DNA of 64,000 bases from Rhodosorus marinus (lineage: Eukaryota; Rhodophyta; Stylonematophyceae; Stylonematales; Stylonemataceae), in NCBI GenBank assembly GCA_029953675.1, contig JAMWBK010000013.1, positions 1,042,936-1,106,935 on the forward strand, given 5' to 3'. How positions within the stretch are numbered: position 1 is the stretch's first letter; each line of letters begins with the position of its first letter. This document shows, one piece after another, positions 36,819 through 47,159 of this stretch. The notes beneath the pieces were generated by a model. That model searched no databases. It had not been told where the DNA came from and saw nothing but the letters and a program-made list of their open reading frames with translations. The position numbers were made by a program, and so were the translations under genes.

Positions 36819-37127
36819 AGACGTTTGGGCGTACGTGGCAATTGGCACAAGAGTTCCTCCGCGACAGCTGCAAACACCTGCTGCACAGGAGTGAGGAGCT
36901 GAGAGACGTGAGATCCCAGATAAACCGGCAACTATGGCGAGGTAACGCAGAGATAGCACTAAGCGCTTTGCGCGTGGACCAGTTGGAGAACCGCTGGTGC
37001 CTGTTTTTTCTTTTGAACGTAGCATGAGACCCCGGTAGCGGGGTTCCAGTAAGTTTTTCCCTAGATAGGATTAGACGTAGTGTTGCGCTGCAGTAGGCAG
37101 CTGCCCAGTAAAGTTTACGGTTACGTC

Positions 37128-37148
37128 TGGTGTTACGTTAGTCTGGGG
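37128..37148 (+). repeat. Telomere-like unit between two family 1 copies
   Basis: GTGTTACGTTAGTCTGGGG follows the 3' end of family 1 copy 1 (with degenerate units from 37110) and directly abuts the 5'-truncated copy 2. The unit matches the terminal array at 63661-64000. Confidence 0.85.
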
Positions 37149-37313
37149 TTCCTCCGCGACAGCTGCAAACACTTACTGCACAGGAGTGAGGAACTGAGAG
37201 ACGTGAGATCGCAGATAAACCGGCAACTATGGCGAGGAACGGAGAGATAGCACTAGGCGCTTTGCGCGTGGACCAGTTGGAGAATCCGCTGGTGCCTGTT
37301 TTTTCTTTTGAAC
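37149..37313 (+). mobile_element. Family 1 copy 2, severely 5'-truncated
   Basis: Matches the C-terminal coding end of family 1 (compare 36850-37018 and 56280-56447) with a few indels. It begins exactly after the telomere-like unit and ends in a 9-bp minisatellite. Confidence 0.75.
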
Positions 37314-37545
37314 AGTGCAAAGTGTGAAAAGTCTGAAAAGTCTGAAAAGTGTGAAAAGTCTGCAAAGTGTGAAAAGCGTGAAAAGTCTGCAAAGTGTGGA
37401 AAGTGTGAAAAGTGTGAAAAGTGTAAAAAGTGTAAAAAGTGTAAAAAGTGTAAAAAGTGTAAAAAGTGTGAAAAGTGTAAAAAGTGTGAAAAGTGTAAAA
37501 AGTGTGAAAAGTGTGAAAAGTGTGGAAAGTGTAAAAAGTGTTTCC
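37313..37545. repeat. 9-bp minisatellite (AAGTGTAAA/AAGTGTGAA), about 25 units
   Basis: A nearly pure array whose unit length is a multiple of three, so every frame stays open (Lys/Cys-rich, Lys/Ser/Val-rich, or His/Phe-rich on the minus strand). One plus frame runs directly into the family 3 RT that follows. I regard it as non-coding. Confidence 0.9.
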
Positions 37546-37554
37546 TGGTTGGGC

Positions 37555-39640
37555 GTATTGTTTGAAGCCCGGTCACACGGACTCGAGTGCGCGATTCGTC
37601 CAATTGGGATGGTTGAAGTAGTCCGGAAACTGGTGGCAAAGTGGTTGGTGAAGCTCCTCGTCCCCGAGTCCCACCGTTTCTTGGGGCACTCGCAGCTAGG
37701 CGTGTCTGTCGGGGTGGATGCGAGTTATTGTCCGTCCTCCTACGCTCAGAAATGGCATACTCCCCGGATTTCGGGTTAGTGTCTGTAGATTTTAGGAACA
37801 CATTCAACCGCGTCTCTCGCCCGGGTGTCATACATGTGGTGCGACAGGTCTTCCCTGTAGTATTTCCCGTTGCTAGCCGTATTTACTCTTCGCATGGTGA
37901 TCTGGAAGTTAATCACTGCAAATCCTTCTACTCGAGCGGTGCAGATGCCCACGCGCAGCAGGTTCCGGCGTCGTTCAAAGATATTTCGAGACGGGAAGGT
38001 TTTGTCCATTTGGGCATCCCGTACGGGTCGCCGTCCTTTGTTGAAGGCGAGTTGGTGACGCTATCTGGTAAGCACAGACAGCTGGTCTCGCAGCTCCGTC
38101 GGTTGCCTCTTGGCTTCTTGAGTTCTCGTTGTTGCTTTATCGATATCGTTGGAGTCAGCGGCTCATCTACTGGTTCCGCTCGCTCCCGACTCAATGGGTC
38201 CGGTGACTGGCCACCCGTACGACGACGAGAGCTTTGGTGAGCAGGGATAATTCTTAGATGAGGAGCTAGGTCACATTTCGCGCCCCACCCATGCTGTTGT
38301 TCGTGCCCAAGTAGGTCTCCCCCTCCGTTTGGGCGGTCTAGGCCTCTGTACCCGTGCTGTAAACCAACCAGCGGCCGTGGTCGGGTGGTGGGGCGCCGCC
38401 CTCCCCACGTTGAGCACGCTTGGGGGTGTCAACTTTCCGGAAGTTGGAGGTCGGTCTTTTTAGTGATGATCTACACTCTAGTGTCCCTGACAGTGCCCGT
38501 GGTTTGTTCCTCGAGCTCCAATCGGCGATGTTATTCTGCACCAGCCTCCCTGCCGACCTGCAGCCCCGCCTGGGTGGCTGGCGAGCTGTTTTTGCTCGTG
38601 TTGACGGCCCCTCGCCGCGACCAGCTGCCGGTCCTGTGCCTGCGGCGCTTGATCCTGTGATTGCTGGGGAAACTGAGGTCCCTCGTGATCTTCCTGATGA
38701 TGGACCGGGTTCTGGGAGTCGCGTTTCCGCACGCACGGATGGGTGCAAAACACGCTTTCTTGGGACTTGCACCGTGCTGCCTACAGCCGACTTCTCGCAC
38801 AGATGGTCTCATCTTCCCGAGATTCCGCCCGCCTGCGTAGTCTTGGAGGTGTACTAGCTCTCAGTGGCTCATGACCGTCCCTGCTTTTCCGCCACTCCCA
38901 AATCGCCGATTTCGAAGTGCGCACTTCCCTGCGCTTATATCTCGGCTTGCATTAGCCGCCATGGCCTTCCGAGATGGGTTCTTCGTGCCCTCTATGCTCT
39001 CAGAACGAAGACGCCGCGGATTTTGGCGCCCACCTGGTCGCCAGCTAGCTGCTGTGCAAGGCGACCGAACCCGACGACATGCGCGGATCTTGAACCTGTT
39101 ATACCGCGAACTTCGGCCTATCGTACGGCAAGCCGGTCTTGAAATTGAACCTGAGAAGTCCCTGCCTGTCGCGGACTACCAAAATGATGAACGCCGAGTG
39201 GCTGATTTCGCGGTCACCTGTGCTGATAGCCGCCGTACGACGAACGTTCATCTTGCAGTTCCTAATCCTCAGGCTAGTCGTTATTTGCCGGCTGCGGGAG
39301 AGCGCCGTGGATTTGCCAATGCCAGTATGAGTGGTAGGAAAGAGTTGAAATATGCGGAGGCGATGTTTTCCCAGGCATTCGCGCTTTCCCTCAACAAGCT
39401 CATCGCCTAGTAACTCTGGTCATCGAGTGCTTTGGGTTTCTTTATTCCGTTGGTTCTCGTTGGCTTGGGGAATTGTTCGAACACTCTGACCGTCTCTCGT
39501 CGTTCTTTACCCGTTTATGTTTCTTGCTGTGGCGTATGGACGCTGCTTTGATGTTAGAGGCGTGCGAGCTTCGCCGCGAGCAGTCTTTTTTTTCCCCTCG
39601 AGGTTTTTTCTTTCAATCTCCGTTTAAAAGATTTCATTCA
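37555..39640 (+). pseudogene. Family 3 retroelement, degenerate RT and RLE
   Basis: Readable pieces in order: IRPIGMVEVVRKLVAKW (about 37590), VDFRNTFNRVSR (domain A, 37785), REGFVHLGIPYGSP (38000), AQVGLPLRLGGLGL (38310), an endonuclease stretch with EIEPEKSLPV...RVADFAV and LAVPNPQAS (39140-39290), then the 3' UTR to about 39640. In NVHLAVPNP the second acidic endonuclease residue (Asp in the copy at 58643-59060) is His. Many frameshifts separate the pieces, and the YHDD region is lost. Confidence 0.75.
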
Positions 39641-39827
39641 GTTTGACATCGCGCTCCCAGCGTCGCCCTCAAGAACGTCAGCTCCAGCAGATCGGCTTGA
39701 AATCCACGGTCAGCAGTAGGTTAAATGGCTTTACATGTTTTCTAACAACAGCACTAACTTAGACTTAAGTGTGCTAACGCAAGGCATAGTATAGGCCAGG
39801 AACGAGGCAATTCTGCATCTGTGTCTC

Positions 39828-40437
39828 TCACAGTCTGGGGTTACACACGACAAAAAGCTCACATACGGCAATGTCAGGTCCCTTGGCGACTCTGCGAGTG
39901 CAGTCATCTTCGACGTTCAACTCTGCTCTCAACTGTTCGCCATCTGCTTCCTTGACGATGGCGTGGGCAATGAGAAACAGAGGGGCAGCTTGACAACATC
40001 CCGCGTCGTCCGCCTCTATCTCGTTCTCACAGATAACTAAGCTCAACTTGTTCACAGGGGTGCCACTCGGAAGGCCCTTTTTCGTCAGGAACTTCTCAAC
40101 GTTCCTCCGGTTCGGGTATTCCACAGGTTCAGGGATGAACTCCTCCTTCGTGAAGATTCCCCCTCTGATGCTCACCAACGAGTACCTCTCCTCGACCCGG
40201 AATGTCATCCGAAAGCACGTTTTTGAAGCACGTTTTTGAAACGGTTCCCGGATCTCTTGAAACGACAACATCGCCAGCCGATGCAGAGACACCGGCGATA
40301 ATGAGCTTGCCAACGCGTTCCTCCACCAGGTCAATGTATAGACCGTTCGCAGCGGAAACATCTTCGCATGTCTGGAATTCTGCGGATACCACACACAGCA
40401 ACGCCACCGCACAACAATACCATGCCACCGATTTCAT
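39828..40437 (-). pseudogene. Secreted cysteine-rich protein, broken paralogue of the 743-bp-repeat gene
   Basis: Starts with a clear signal peptide (hydrophobic CCAVALLCVVSA core, residues about 8-19). The rest matches the N-terminal domain of the gene at 51624-55234: TCFR near a conserved V-E pair, GIF, RRNVEKF versus RRDVRF, IC then CC, and paired cysteines near the end. A perfect 13-bp tandem duplication at about 40215-40241 (unit CAAAAACGTGCTT on the coding strand) shifts the frame once. The last codons (NPRL and stop) are read from a telomere-like GTAACCCCAGACTG, and the module exons of the paralogue are absent, so the 3' end is truncated. Function unknown. Confidence 0.72.
39834..39848. 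repeat. Telomere-like word at truncated gene end
   Basis: CAGTCTGGGGTTACAC shares 12-13 nt with the terminal 16-bp unit and forms the 3' end of the broken secreted-protein gene. Confidence 0.6.
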
Positions 40438-40748
40438 CTCTTCAAAAAGTTCTCACGGAAAAAAGGGGGCAGAATAGGGCCAACTGATCGATAAAACTGA
40501 TAAATACCCGGCAAGAGGACAAGCAAGTGTCAAAATCCTCACTCCCGCCTTAAGAGATGCATTTCCCTTCCTCCTCCCCTCCCCCACCCACACCGTTGTC
40601 GACGCCAAGTAGCTCTCTCGGGAGTTTATACTTCATCAGCACGATCCTTTACTAGGATTTTAGAGCGATGAAACCCGTTGACGCCTAGCTGAAGGAGCTC
40701 ATGTCCAACGGTTTTTCGGCTTCAGTTTTTGCTTTTTCTTTCTAGATA

Positions 40749-42129
40749 AAACTGGGGAACGCTCTTGGATGAGCCCCTCGATCTTGAAGCTGCTCCGACA
40801 GGGACTTTATTCGTGCACAGATCGCTCTACCGTTGCGATTAGGGGGATTCGGCGTCGCAGACCGTGGGCTGCTATGCTCGCCAGCGGCGGTTGCCTCCTG
40901 GGCTACCGCGCTGCGAACGTTGGTGACCTTCCAGACGCGAAGTGCCTGCCTCTTGGCTCGAGCTTTGACCAACGAGGATCCAGTGACCCTGCCGCCCCCG
41001 CTTTTGACAATTTATGATGGTCTTCAACACGCGTTTAGGAGGTGCAACGCCGTGCCGGACGCAAATCGGTCCCGCTTTCGTTCCTGGAGGGAGCTGTTAT
41101 GGGGACGAGCTGAAGCGATTGAGGATTGTCCCCTCGACCGAGTTCTTGCCGATGACGGAGAGGCTAGCCCCGGGTCCCCTGTTGCAGACTACCCGGGTTT
41201 GAGCCGATTGTGGAGCTCCCGCACTGATGTGATTCAACATAGCCTCACCTGGGTGGGGCCAACACAGTGCCGCTCACACAGTCATGCTCAATTCTCCTCT
41301 CACGCCGCCTACCACTGCCGCTCGTCTCCGCGGCATGGGAGGCCACCTCTCGCACTTGTGGTTAACCACTCTACCGTCGTCATTGAGTCATCGTCTCGAT
41401 GCTTTCCAGTTCCGTTCTGCCGCACGGATCTATCTCGGTTTGCCACAGGCTCCGTGGCACTCTAATCGGCCGTCTTTCTGTCAGGGATGTGAGAGCCGGA
41501 TTGACGCTTGTGGCTACCACTTCCTGGGTTCCTGCGGACTGTTGCGAGGTCTCCGTACGAGGCGTCACACTCGCCTCAAGTACATCCTCAGCGAATTTTT
41601 GACTCGAATAGGGCATACGGTTGAGGTTGAGTCGGAACTGCCCAGATCCATCTCGGACTCTGCACCGCCCCGTTGTATAGCCGATCTCCTCGTCTCTGAC
41701 GCTGCTGCCAGACGCTCAACATATGTGGACCTTGCGATTACCTGCCCCGTGGCCAGCGCCCACCTCACCGCAGCCGCCCGCCGCCGGGGGGCCGCGGCTT
41801 CAGCCCTTCGAAGAGTTAAGGAACGACGGTATGCTGAGAGCATGGCCAGTCTGCCTTGCGCTGAGGGTCGCTCTCACCGGTTCCAGCCATTCATTGTGGA
41901 AAGCTTTGGTCACGTGGATAAGTCGGGTTTAGAGTGGTTGCGGAAATGTTTTGCTGAGCATCCTACTGAATATTTGGCGCTCTTGAGGCGTTTAAGTGTC
42001 TCCCTTTGGCGATATTCCAGCGACATGCTGTCCGAGGCGCGCCATCGGCGCCTGGGGTTGCATACTTCCCTCCCTAGTTATTAGTTCATCTTCACGCCTT
42101 GCGTAGCGCTTCAGGCTATGCTAGTAAAG
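40749..42129 (+). mobile_element. Family 4 copy A, 5'-truncated
   Basis: About 1.38 kb almost identical to the 3' third of the full-length copy at 42715-46855 (from 45457 on), carrying the end of RT, the finger and the endonuclease. A missing C near 40797 and a few extra bases near 41254 break the frame. It ends in GCTATGCTAGTAAAG and is followed directly by copy B. Confidence 0.9.
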
Positions 42130-42138
42130 TCCTATCAT

Positions 42139-42714
42139 TCAAGTACATCCTCAGCGAATCTTTGACTCGGATAGGGCATACGGTTGAGGTTGAGTCGGAA
42201 CTGCCCAGATCCATCTCGGACTCTGCACCGCCCCGTTGTATAGCCGATCTCCTCGTCTCCGAAACTGCTGCCAGACGCTCAACATATGTGGACCTTGCGA
42301 TTACCTGCCCCGTGGCCAGCGCCAACCTCACCGCAGCCGCCCGCCGCCGGGGGGCCGCGGCTTCAGCCCTTCGAAGAGTTAAGGAACGACGGTATGCTGA
42401 GAGCATGGCCAGTCTGCCTTGCGCTGAGGGTCGCTCTCACCGGTTCCAGCCATTCATTGTGGAAAGCTTTGGTCACGTCGATAAGTCGGGTTTAGAGTGG
42501 TTGCGGAAATGTTTTGCTGAGCATCCTACTGAATATTTGGCGCTCTTGAGGCGTTTAAGTGTCTCCCTTTGGCGATATTCCAGCGACATGCTTTCCGAGG
42601 CGCGCCATCGGCGCCTGGGGTTGCATGCTTCCCTCCCTAGTTAAACCATTCGTTCGTTCGAGTTATTAGTTCATCTTCACGCCTTGCGTAGCGCTTCAGG
42701 CTATGCTAGTAAAG
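42139..42714 (+). mobile_element. Family 4 copy B, 5'-truncated
   Basis: Carries only the last 575 bp or so (endonuclease end and 3' UTR), nearly identical to copies A and C. A 17-bp insert at 42645-42661 is the tail sequence of family 3 (AACCATTCGTTCG type) and is flanked by AGTTA on both sides. Confidence 0.88.
42645..42661. repeat. 17-bp family 3 tail inside family 4 copy B
   Basis: AACCATTCGTTCGTTCG interrupts the sequence CCTAGTTATTAG seen in copies A and C, with AGTTA on both sides as a possible target-site duplication. It looks like an almost aborted insertion. Confidence 0.65.
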
Positions 42715-43682
42715 GTGGTGGTGACTGTGCGGCAACCGGTGTGGAGGAGACTGCAGCTGTGGATTTCCCTCTCTTGGACCAGCCCTCAGGTGGTCACCAG
42801 CTCCCGGCTACTTCGGGGGCACGTGGTGGCCGCAAGGGGGGCGCTTCGAACGCATCAGTCTTGCGGAAGGGCACCACTGCCACACGTACGGCGGCTATGC
42901 TCCGTTTCATACCATCTCGCGAGCCTCAGGATGGACCTGTGGAGACCACTCTCCAATTTCTGTGGGTGCGAAATGTCCGGCCCCAGACTACACGAGGACA
43001 GGTTCCGTCTATGCGAGACTTCCGGGACACTTTTGCGGAATCGTTAGGGTGCAGCAGGGGTGATTTCTTCTTCGCAAACTATGAGGGCCGCGATGTGCTG
43101 TTTTTGGTCTCCGCAACCGCCGCCAAGTACCTGGAGGCCTTGCTGGCGAAGCCTACCGAGCAGTGGCCTGAGAGCGCCCGGTGGCTGCGCTGCAACCCGC
43201 AGGTGGTTTTGCACTTCGATTTTGACCGTTTCTCGGGCAATTTCCTGTCTCCGGGAGAAACGGCAGGGCTCTCTGAGCATGAGAGCAGCGTGAAGGCGGC
43301 AGCGATCCATTGGCTACGGATTCAGCGCCTTGAGAGGATCTTGTTGGCGCGGTTCCGGTCGGGCCCTCGTCACCTGCGCATGGCGGTTTCCAGTTTCTTC
43401 GATCTGGAGAGGCGACTTGTGCTGACTTCGCGCTACAAGACAGAGCTGCAGCGGGTGGGGATTTTGGAGGGCTCTGCTTCCAGCACTACTTCCAGCGAGA
43501 GTGGTGAGGCAGGGGAGCAGACTGAGGGCATGGCGGTGGAGGACGCCCAGGTTACTTTGCTGAAGCCCGCGGGATCCGTTCCGCGAGCCTCGCGGAGTGG
43601 GAGGCTCACGACTTTGGTGCGGATAGGAGGTAAGAGAGCGAGGACCGACTCCCCCGGGTCTAAGGGGGAGAAGCACGATTAG
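42715..43682 (+). CDS. Family 4 ORF1 protein
   Basis: An open frame of about 320 codons. It has no ATG in its first 60 codons; the first internal ATG is at about 42897, which would give some 260 residues. Features: a Gly/Arg-rich start, RNVRPQTTRGQVPSMRDF (shared plan with family 1 ORF1), a central region with FANYEGRDVLFLVSA and HFDFDRFSGNF, a helical basic region, and a Ser/Glu then Arg/Lys-rich tail (KRARTDSPGSKGEKHD). No known domain is recognisable. ORF1 proteins of other non-LTR elements bind the element RNA; whether this one does is unknown. The stop is followed by the ORF2 ATG 30 nt later. Confidence 0.75.
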
Positions 43683-43712
43683 CGCCCAGGCACGGCTGCG
43701 AGGTCGCAGCCT

Positions 43713-46700
43713 ATGGATCTACAGTCTTATGTCCTGAAGGAGGGCGGAGACTGGGGCATTTGGCGTACGCGTTTTCGGAGTTGGCTCCGGCGGTGGATTT
43801 CTTTGGAAGGAGGCTCGCTTCCCCTCCGTGGGGGCATTCCCCCAGTCGTCCTTCCTCGTGGAGACCTTCTGGTAGCTGGAACCATTCTCGATTTCATCTT
43901 CACGAGCCTGGCTCGCAACATTCGGGACACAGTCATTTGGGTTTTTCTGGGGGTCATGCCGCGCATGATTCTGGCCCCCATTCACACATCGGAGCGCAGA
44001 TGGCGAGTACGAGACCGACTGGCCCTGTTCTTGAAGGGAGACTTCGAAGTACTACAGCGCAGCTATTTGGCGTCGTCAGCACCATCCGCCCGTCGGACTC
44101 GGCATGGCACAGTGTCGCCCGTGCCAGCTCGAGTACAGAAATTGGTAGCAGTGGGCGATTTAAGTCGAGCGGCGCGGGTTTTGGAGGAGCCAGGCGCCTG
44201 TCCTCCCCTACGATGATAGTCTCGCCCAGACGGTGTCGTCTTTGTTCCCTGAGTCCGACGTGGATTTGTCCCCTGAATTCGAGGTATTCTTGGACCGTCC
44301 GGAGTTGGCCAGGTTTCGCATCGATCTGACGCTCAGTGAGTCTGACCTGGAGGATTTGCTTCGTACCTCGCGTCGGGGACGCTGTCCTGGACCCTCCGGA
44401 CTAAGAACAGAGCTATTGCAGGCCCTGAGCCAGCCTGGCCAGAGCGCGCTTCTGAGGATCCTTAACAAGTTGTTCCAGGGCGTATCGGGTGCGTCCGCGC
44501 CATGGGAACATCTCCGGCAGGCACAGCTTTGCTTGCTCACGAAACCTGACCACCAGCCGGCCCACCCGCGTCTCCGGCCGATCGGGATGGTGGAGAGCCT
44601 ACGGAAGTTAGCCGGGAGGTGGCTATGCCAGCGCCTTCGCCAGCGCGTCACAGCTTTTATGGCGCCCTTGCAAGTAGGGGTGGGATTTTCTGGGGGTTGC
44701 GAACTGATCACCCATGGGATCGAGCTAGAACGCGCCAGTAGGCCGGAGTGGGGAGTCTTGGTGGTTGATTTCCGGAACGCATTCAACAGCGTGTCGCGGA
44801 CGCATGCGCTAGAGGTGCTCCGACGTGTGTTTCCGGAGGCGTGGCCGTTTCTATCGGGTATTTACGGAGGGGAGAGCCTCCCCTACTTGACAACGGAGGG
44901 CACTGTTTTTCAAGCACATACTGGCGTCCAACAAGGCGACCCTTGCGGACCTCTTCTTCATGCCTGTGCCCTACAGCTCGTACTTTTACGTCTTTCGACT
45001 GAGGTCTCGGATCTTCGAATCTGCGCGTACCACGATGACGTAACATTGCTGGGCACCCCTGACACCCTGGCTAGGGGACTGACCGCGATCGAAGCGATTG
45101 CACGTCGCGTCGGTTTGACTGTGGAAACAGAAAAATGTCGCTTTCTCCCCCCGAGGGACGTGTCGCTGAACTCTCTGCCACCCACTCTGCGACTAATCAG
45201 CGAACGTGAAGGGTTCGAACACCACGGCGTCGGATTGGGGACTGACAACTTTGTCCAAGCATCCTGCGAGCGAGTTTTGGCACGGCACAAGCAACTCACC
45301 GACGCCATTGAGCACCTACCCGACAGCATGCTGCAATCGGCCTGCTTGCTTTCCCGCTTTTGTGCCGGTCCCAGACTCAACTACTGGTTGCGCAGCCTGC
45401 CTCCAGCTTGGGGCTCGTGGATCGCGGCTAAAGCCGACGAAATGACCCTGCAACACTGGGGAACGCTCTTGGATGAGCCCCTCGATCTTGAAGCTGCTCC
45501 CGACAGGGACTTTATTCGTGCACAGATCGCTCTACCGTTGCGATTAGGGGGATTCGGCGTCGCAGACCGTGGGCTGGTATGCTCGCCAGCGGCGGTTGCC
45601 TCCTGGGCTACCGCGCTGCGAACGTTGGTGACCTTCCGGATGCGAAGTGCCTGCCTCTTGGCTCGAGCTTTGACCAACGAGGATCCAGTGACCCTGCCGC
45701 CCCCGCTTTTGACAATTTATGATGGTCTTCAACACGCGTTCAGGAGGTGCAACGCCGTGCCGGACGCAAATCGGTCCCGCTTTCGTTCCTGGAGGGAGCT
45801 GTTATGGGGACGAGCTGAAGCGATTGAGGATTGTCCCCTCGACCGAGTTCTTGCCGATGACGGAGAGGCTAGCCCCGGGTCCCCTGTTGCAGACTACCCG
45901 GGTTTGAGCCGATTGTGGAGCTCCCGCACTGATGTGATTCAACATAGCCTCACCTGGGGCCAACACAGTGCCGCTCACACAGTCATGCTCAATTCTCCTC
46001 TCACGCCGCCTACCACTGCCGCTCGTCTCCGCGGCATGGGAGGCCACCTCTCGCACTTGTGGTTAACCACTCTACCGTCGTCATTGAGTCATCGTCTCGA
46101 TGCTTTCCAGTTCCGTTCTGCCGCACGCATCTATCTCGGTTTGCCACAGGCTCCGTGGCACTCTAATCGGCCGTCTTTCTGTCAGGGATGTGAGAGCCGG
46201 ATTGACGCTTGTGGCTACCACTTCCTGGGTTCCTGCGGACTGTTGCGAGGTCTCCGTACGAGGCGTCACACTCGCCTCAAGTACATCCTCAGCGAATTTT
46301 TGACTCGGATAGGGCATACGGTTGAGGTTGAGTCGGAACTGCCCAGATCCATCTCGGACTCTGCACTGCCCCGTTGTATAGCCGATCTCCTCGTCTCCGA
46401 CGCTGCTGCCAGACGCTCAACATATGTGGACCTTGCGATTACCTGCCCCGTGGCCAGCGCCCACCTCACCGCAGCCGCCCGCCGCCGGGGGGCCGCGGCT
46501 TCAGCCCTTCGAAGAGTTAAGGAACGACGGTATGCTGAGAGCATGGCCAGTCTGCCTTGCGCTGAGGGTCGCTCTCACCGGTTCCAGCCATTCATTGTGG
46601 AAAGCTTTGGTCACGTGGATAAGTCGGGTTTAGAGTGGTTGCGGAAATGTTTTGCTGAGCATCCTACTGAATATTTGGCGCTCTTGAGGCGTTTAAGTGT

Positions 46701-46785
46701 CTCCCTTTGGCGATATTCCAGCGACATGCTTTCCGAGGCGCGCCATCGGCGCCTGGGGTTGCATGCTTCCCTCCCTAGTTATTAG
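43713..46785 (+). pseudogene. Family 4 ORF2: reverse transcriptase, CCHC-like finger, RLE (one frameshift)
   Basis: About 1,020 residues. An N-terminal part (43713-44200) leads to a single frameshift near 44205, after which 44209-46785 is open without a break. RT motifs: GRCPGPSGL (about 44385), RPIGMVESLRKL, VVDFRNAFNSVSR (domain A, 44764), GVQQGDPCGPLLHA (domain B, 44925), YHDDVTLL (domain C, 45030). Then a thumb-like region, CQGC...H....C (about 46183-46240), and the endonuclease: HTVEVESEL, CIADLLV (46371), YVDLAITCP (46425), RVKERRY. The spacing fits the R2/NeSL/CRE-type restriction-like endonuclease that nicks target DNA for target-primed reverse transcription. YHDD instead of YADD/FADD is unusual. 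Confidence 0.9.
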
Positions 46786-46855
46786 TTCATCTTCACGCCT
46801 TGCGTAGCGCTTCAGGCTATGCTAGTAAAGTCCAGTAAAGTCCAGTAAAGTCCAG

Positions 46856-47159
46856 ATAAATGAAACATTCTTAATGTTGTGGTTGTGTTCCAAAAGGTTT
46901 GCAAGCCACAAGATTCCAAGGGAAACATGGAAAACGCAGTTAAAATTATTTGAGCCAATTGAGAAAATCGCAAGAGATTGAAAATATATGAAGTCATAGC
47001 TGGGCATATTATTTAGGAAAAGAAGATCATAGATATTGCAAATATAACTATCAAACAGTATACTGTAAGCATAAATTGTAATAAATTCATCGCCTTGTCT
47101 TAGAAACGTTTCTCTCTCTAGAGGGGTAGGTGATGAAGGCTCGCGCTAGCCTAGCTGAA
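46856..47159. other. AT-rich spacer, no gene seen
   Basis: About 300 bp of AT-rich DNA between the family 4 array and the inverted family 3 fragments; only short open frames. Confidence 0.5.

Larger units (their letters stand above)
32640..37127 (+). mobile_element. Family 1 non-LTR retrotransposon, copy 1 (near full length, decayed)
   Basis: Contains an ORF1 region (about 32700-33855), ORF2 with RT, CCHC-like finger and restriction-like endonuclease (33855-36818), and a 3' UTR ending CCCAGTAAAG before telomere-like repeats at 37108-37148. The 5' boundary is uncertain. Several indels break the frames. At about 35906-35940 it carries a tiny antisense piece of a family 4 3' end. Related copies lie at 48000-50680, 37149-37313, 56084-56132 and 56141-56540. 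Confidence 0.8.
42715..46855 (+). mobile_element. Family 4 copy C, near full-length RLE non-LTR retrotransposon
   Basis: Begins directly after the 3' end of copy B, so three copies stand head to tail. It holds ORF1 (to 43682), a 30-nt gap, ORF2 (43713-46785, one frameshift) and a short 3' UTR ending in about three AGTAAAGTCC repeats instead of poly(A). Short repeat tails are typical of RLE-class elements. It is the best-preserved element of the window. Confidence 0.92.

Noticed and set aside
37253-37831. His/Phe-rich open frame on the minus strand
   Set aside because: It is the complement of a 9-bp minisatellite and of retroelement sequence on the other strand.
43719-44786. Minus-strand open frames of 84-192 codons across family 4
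   Set aside because: They are antisense to the readable ORF2 and have no domains.
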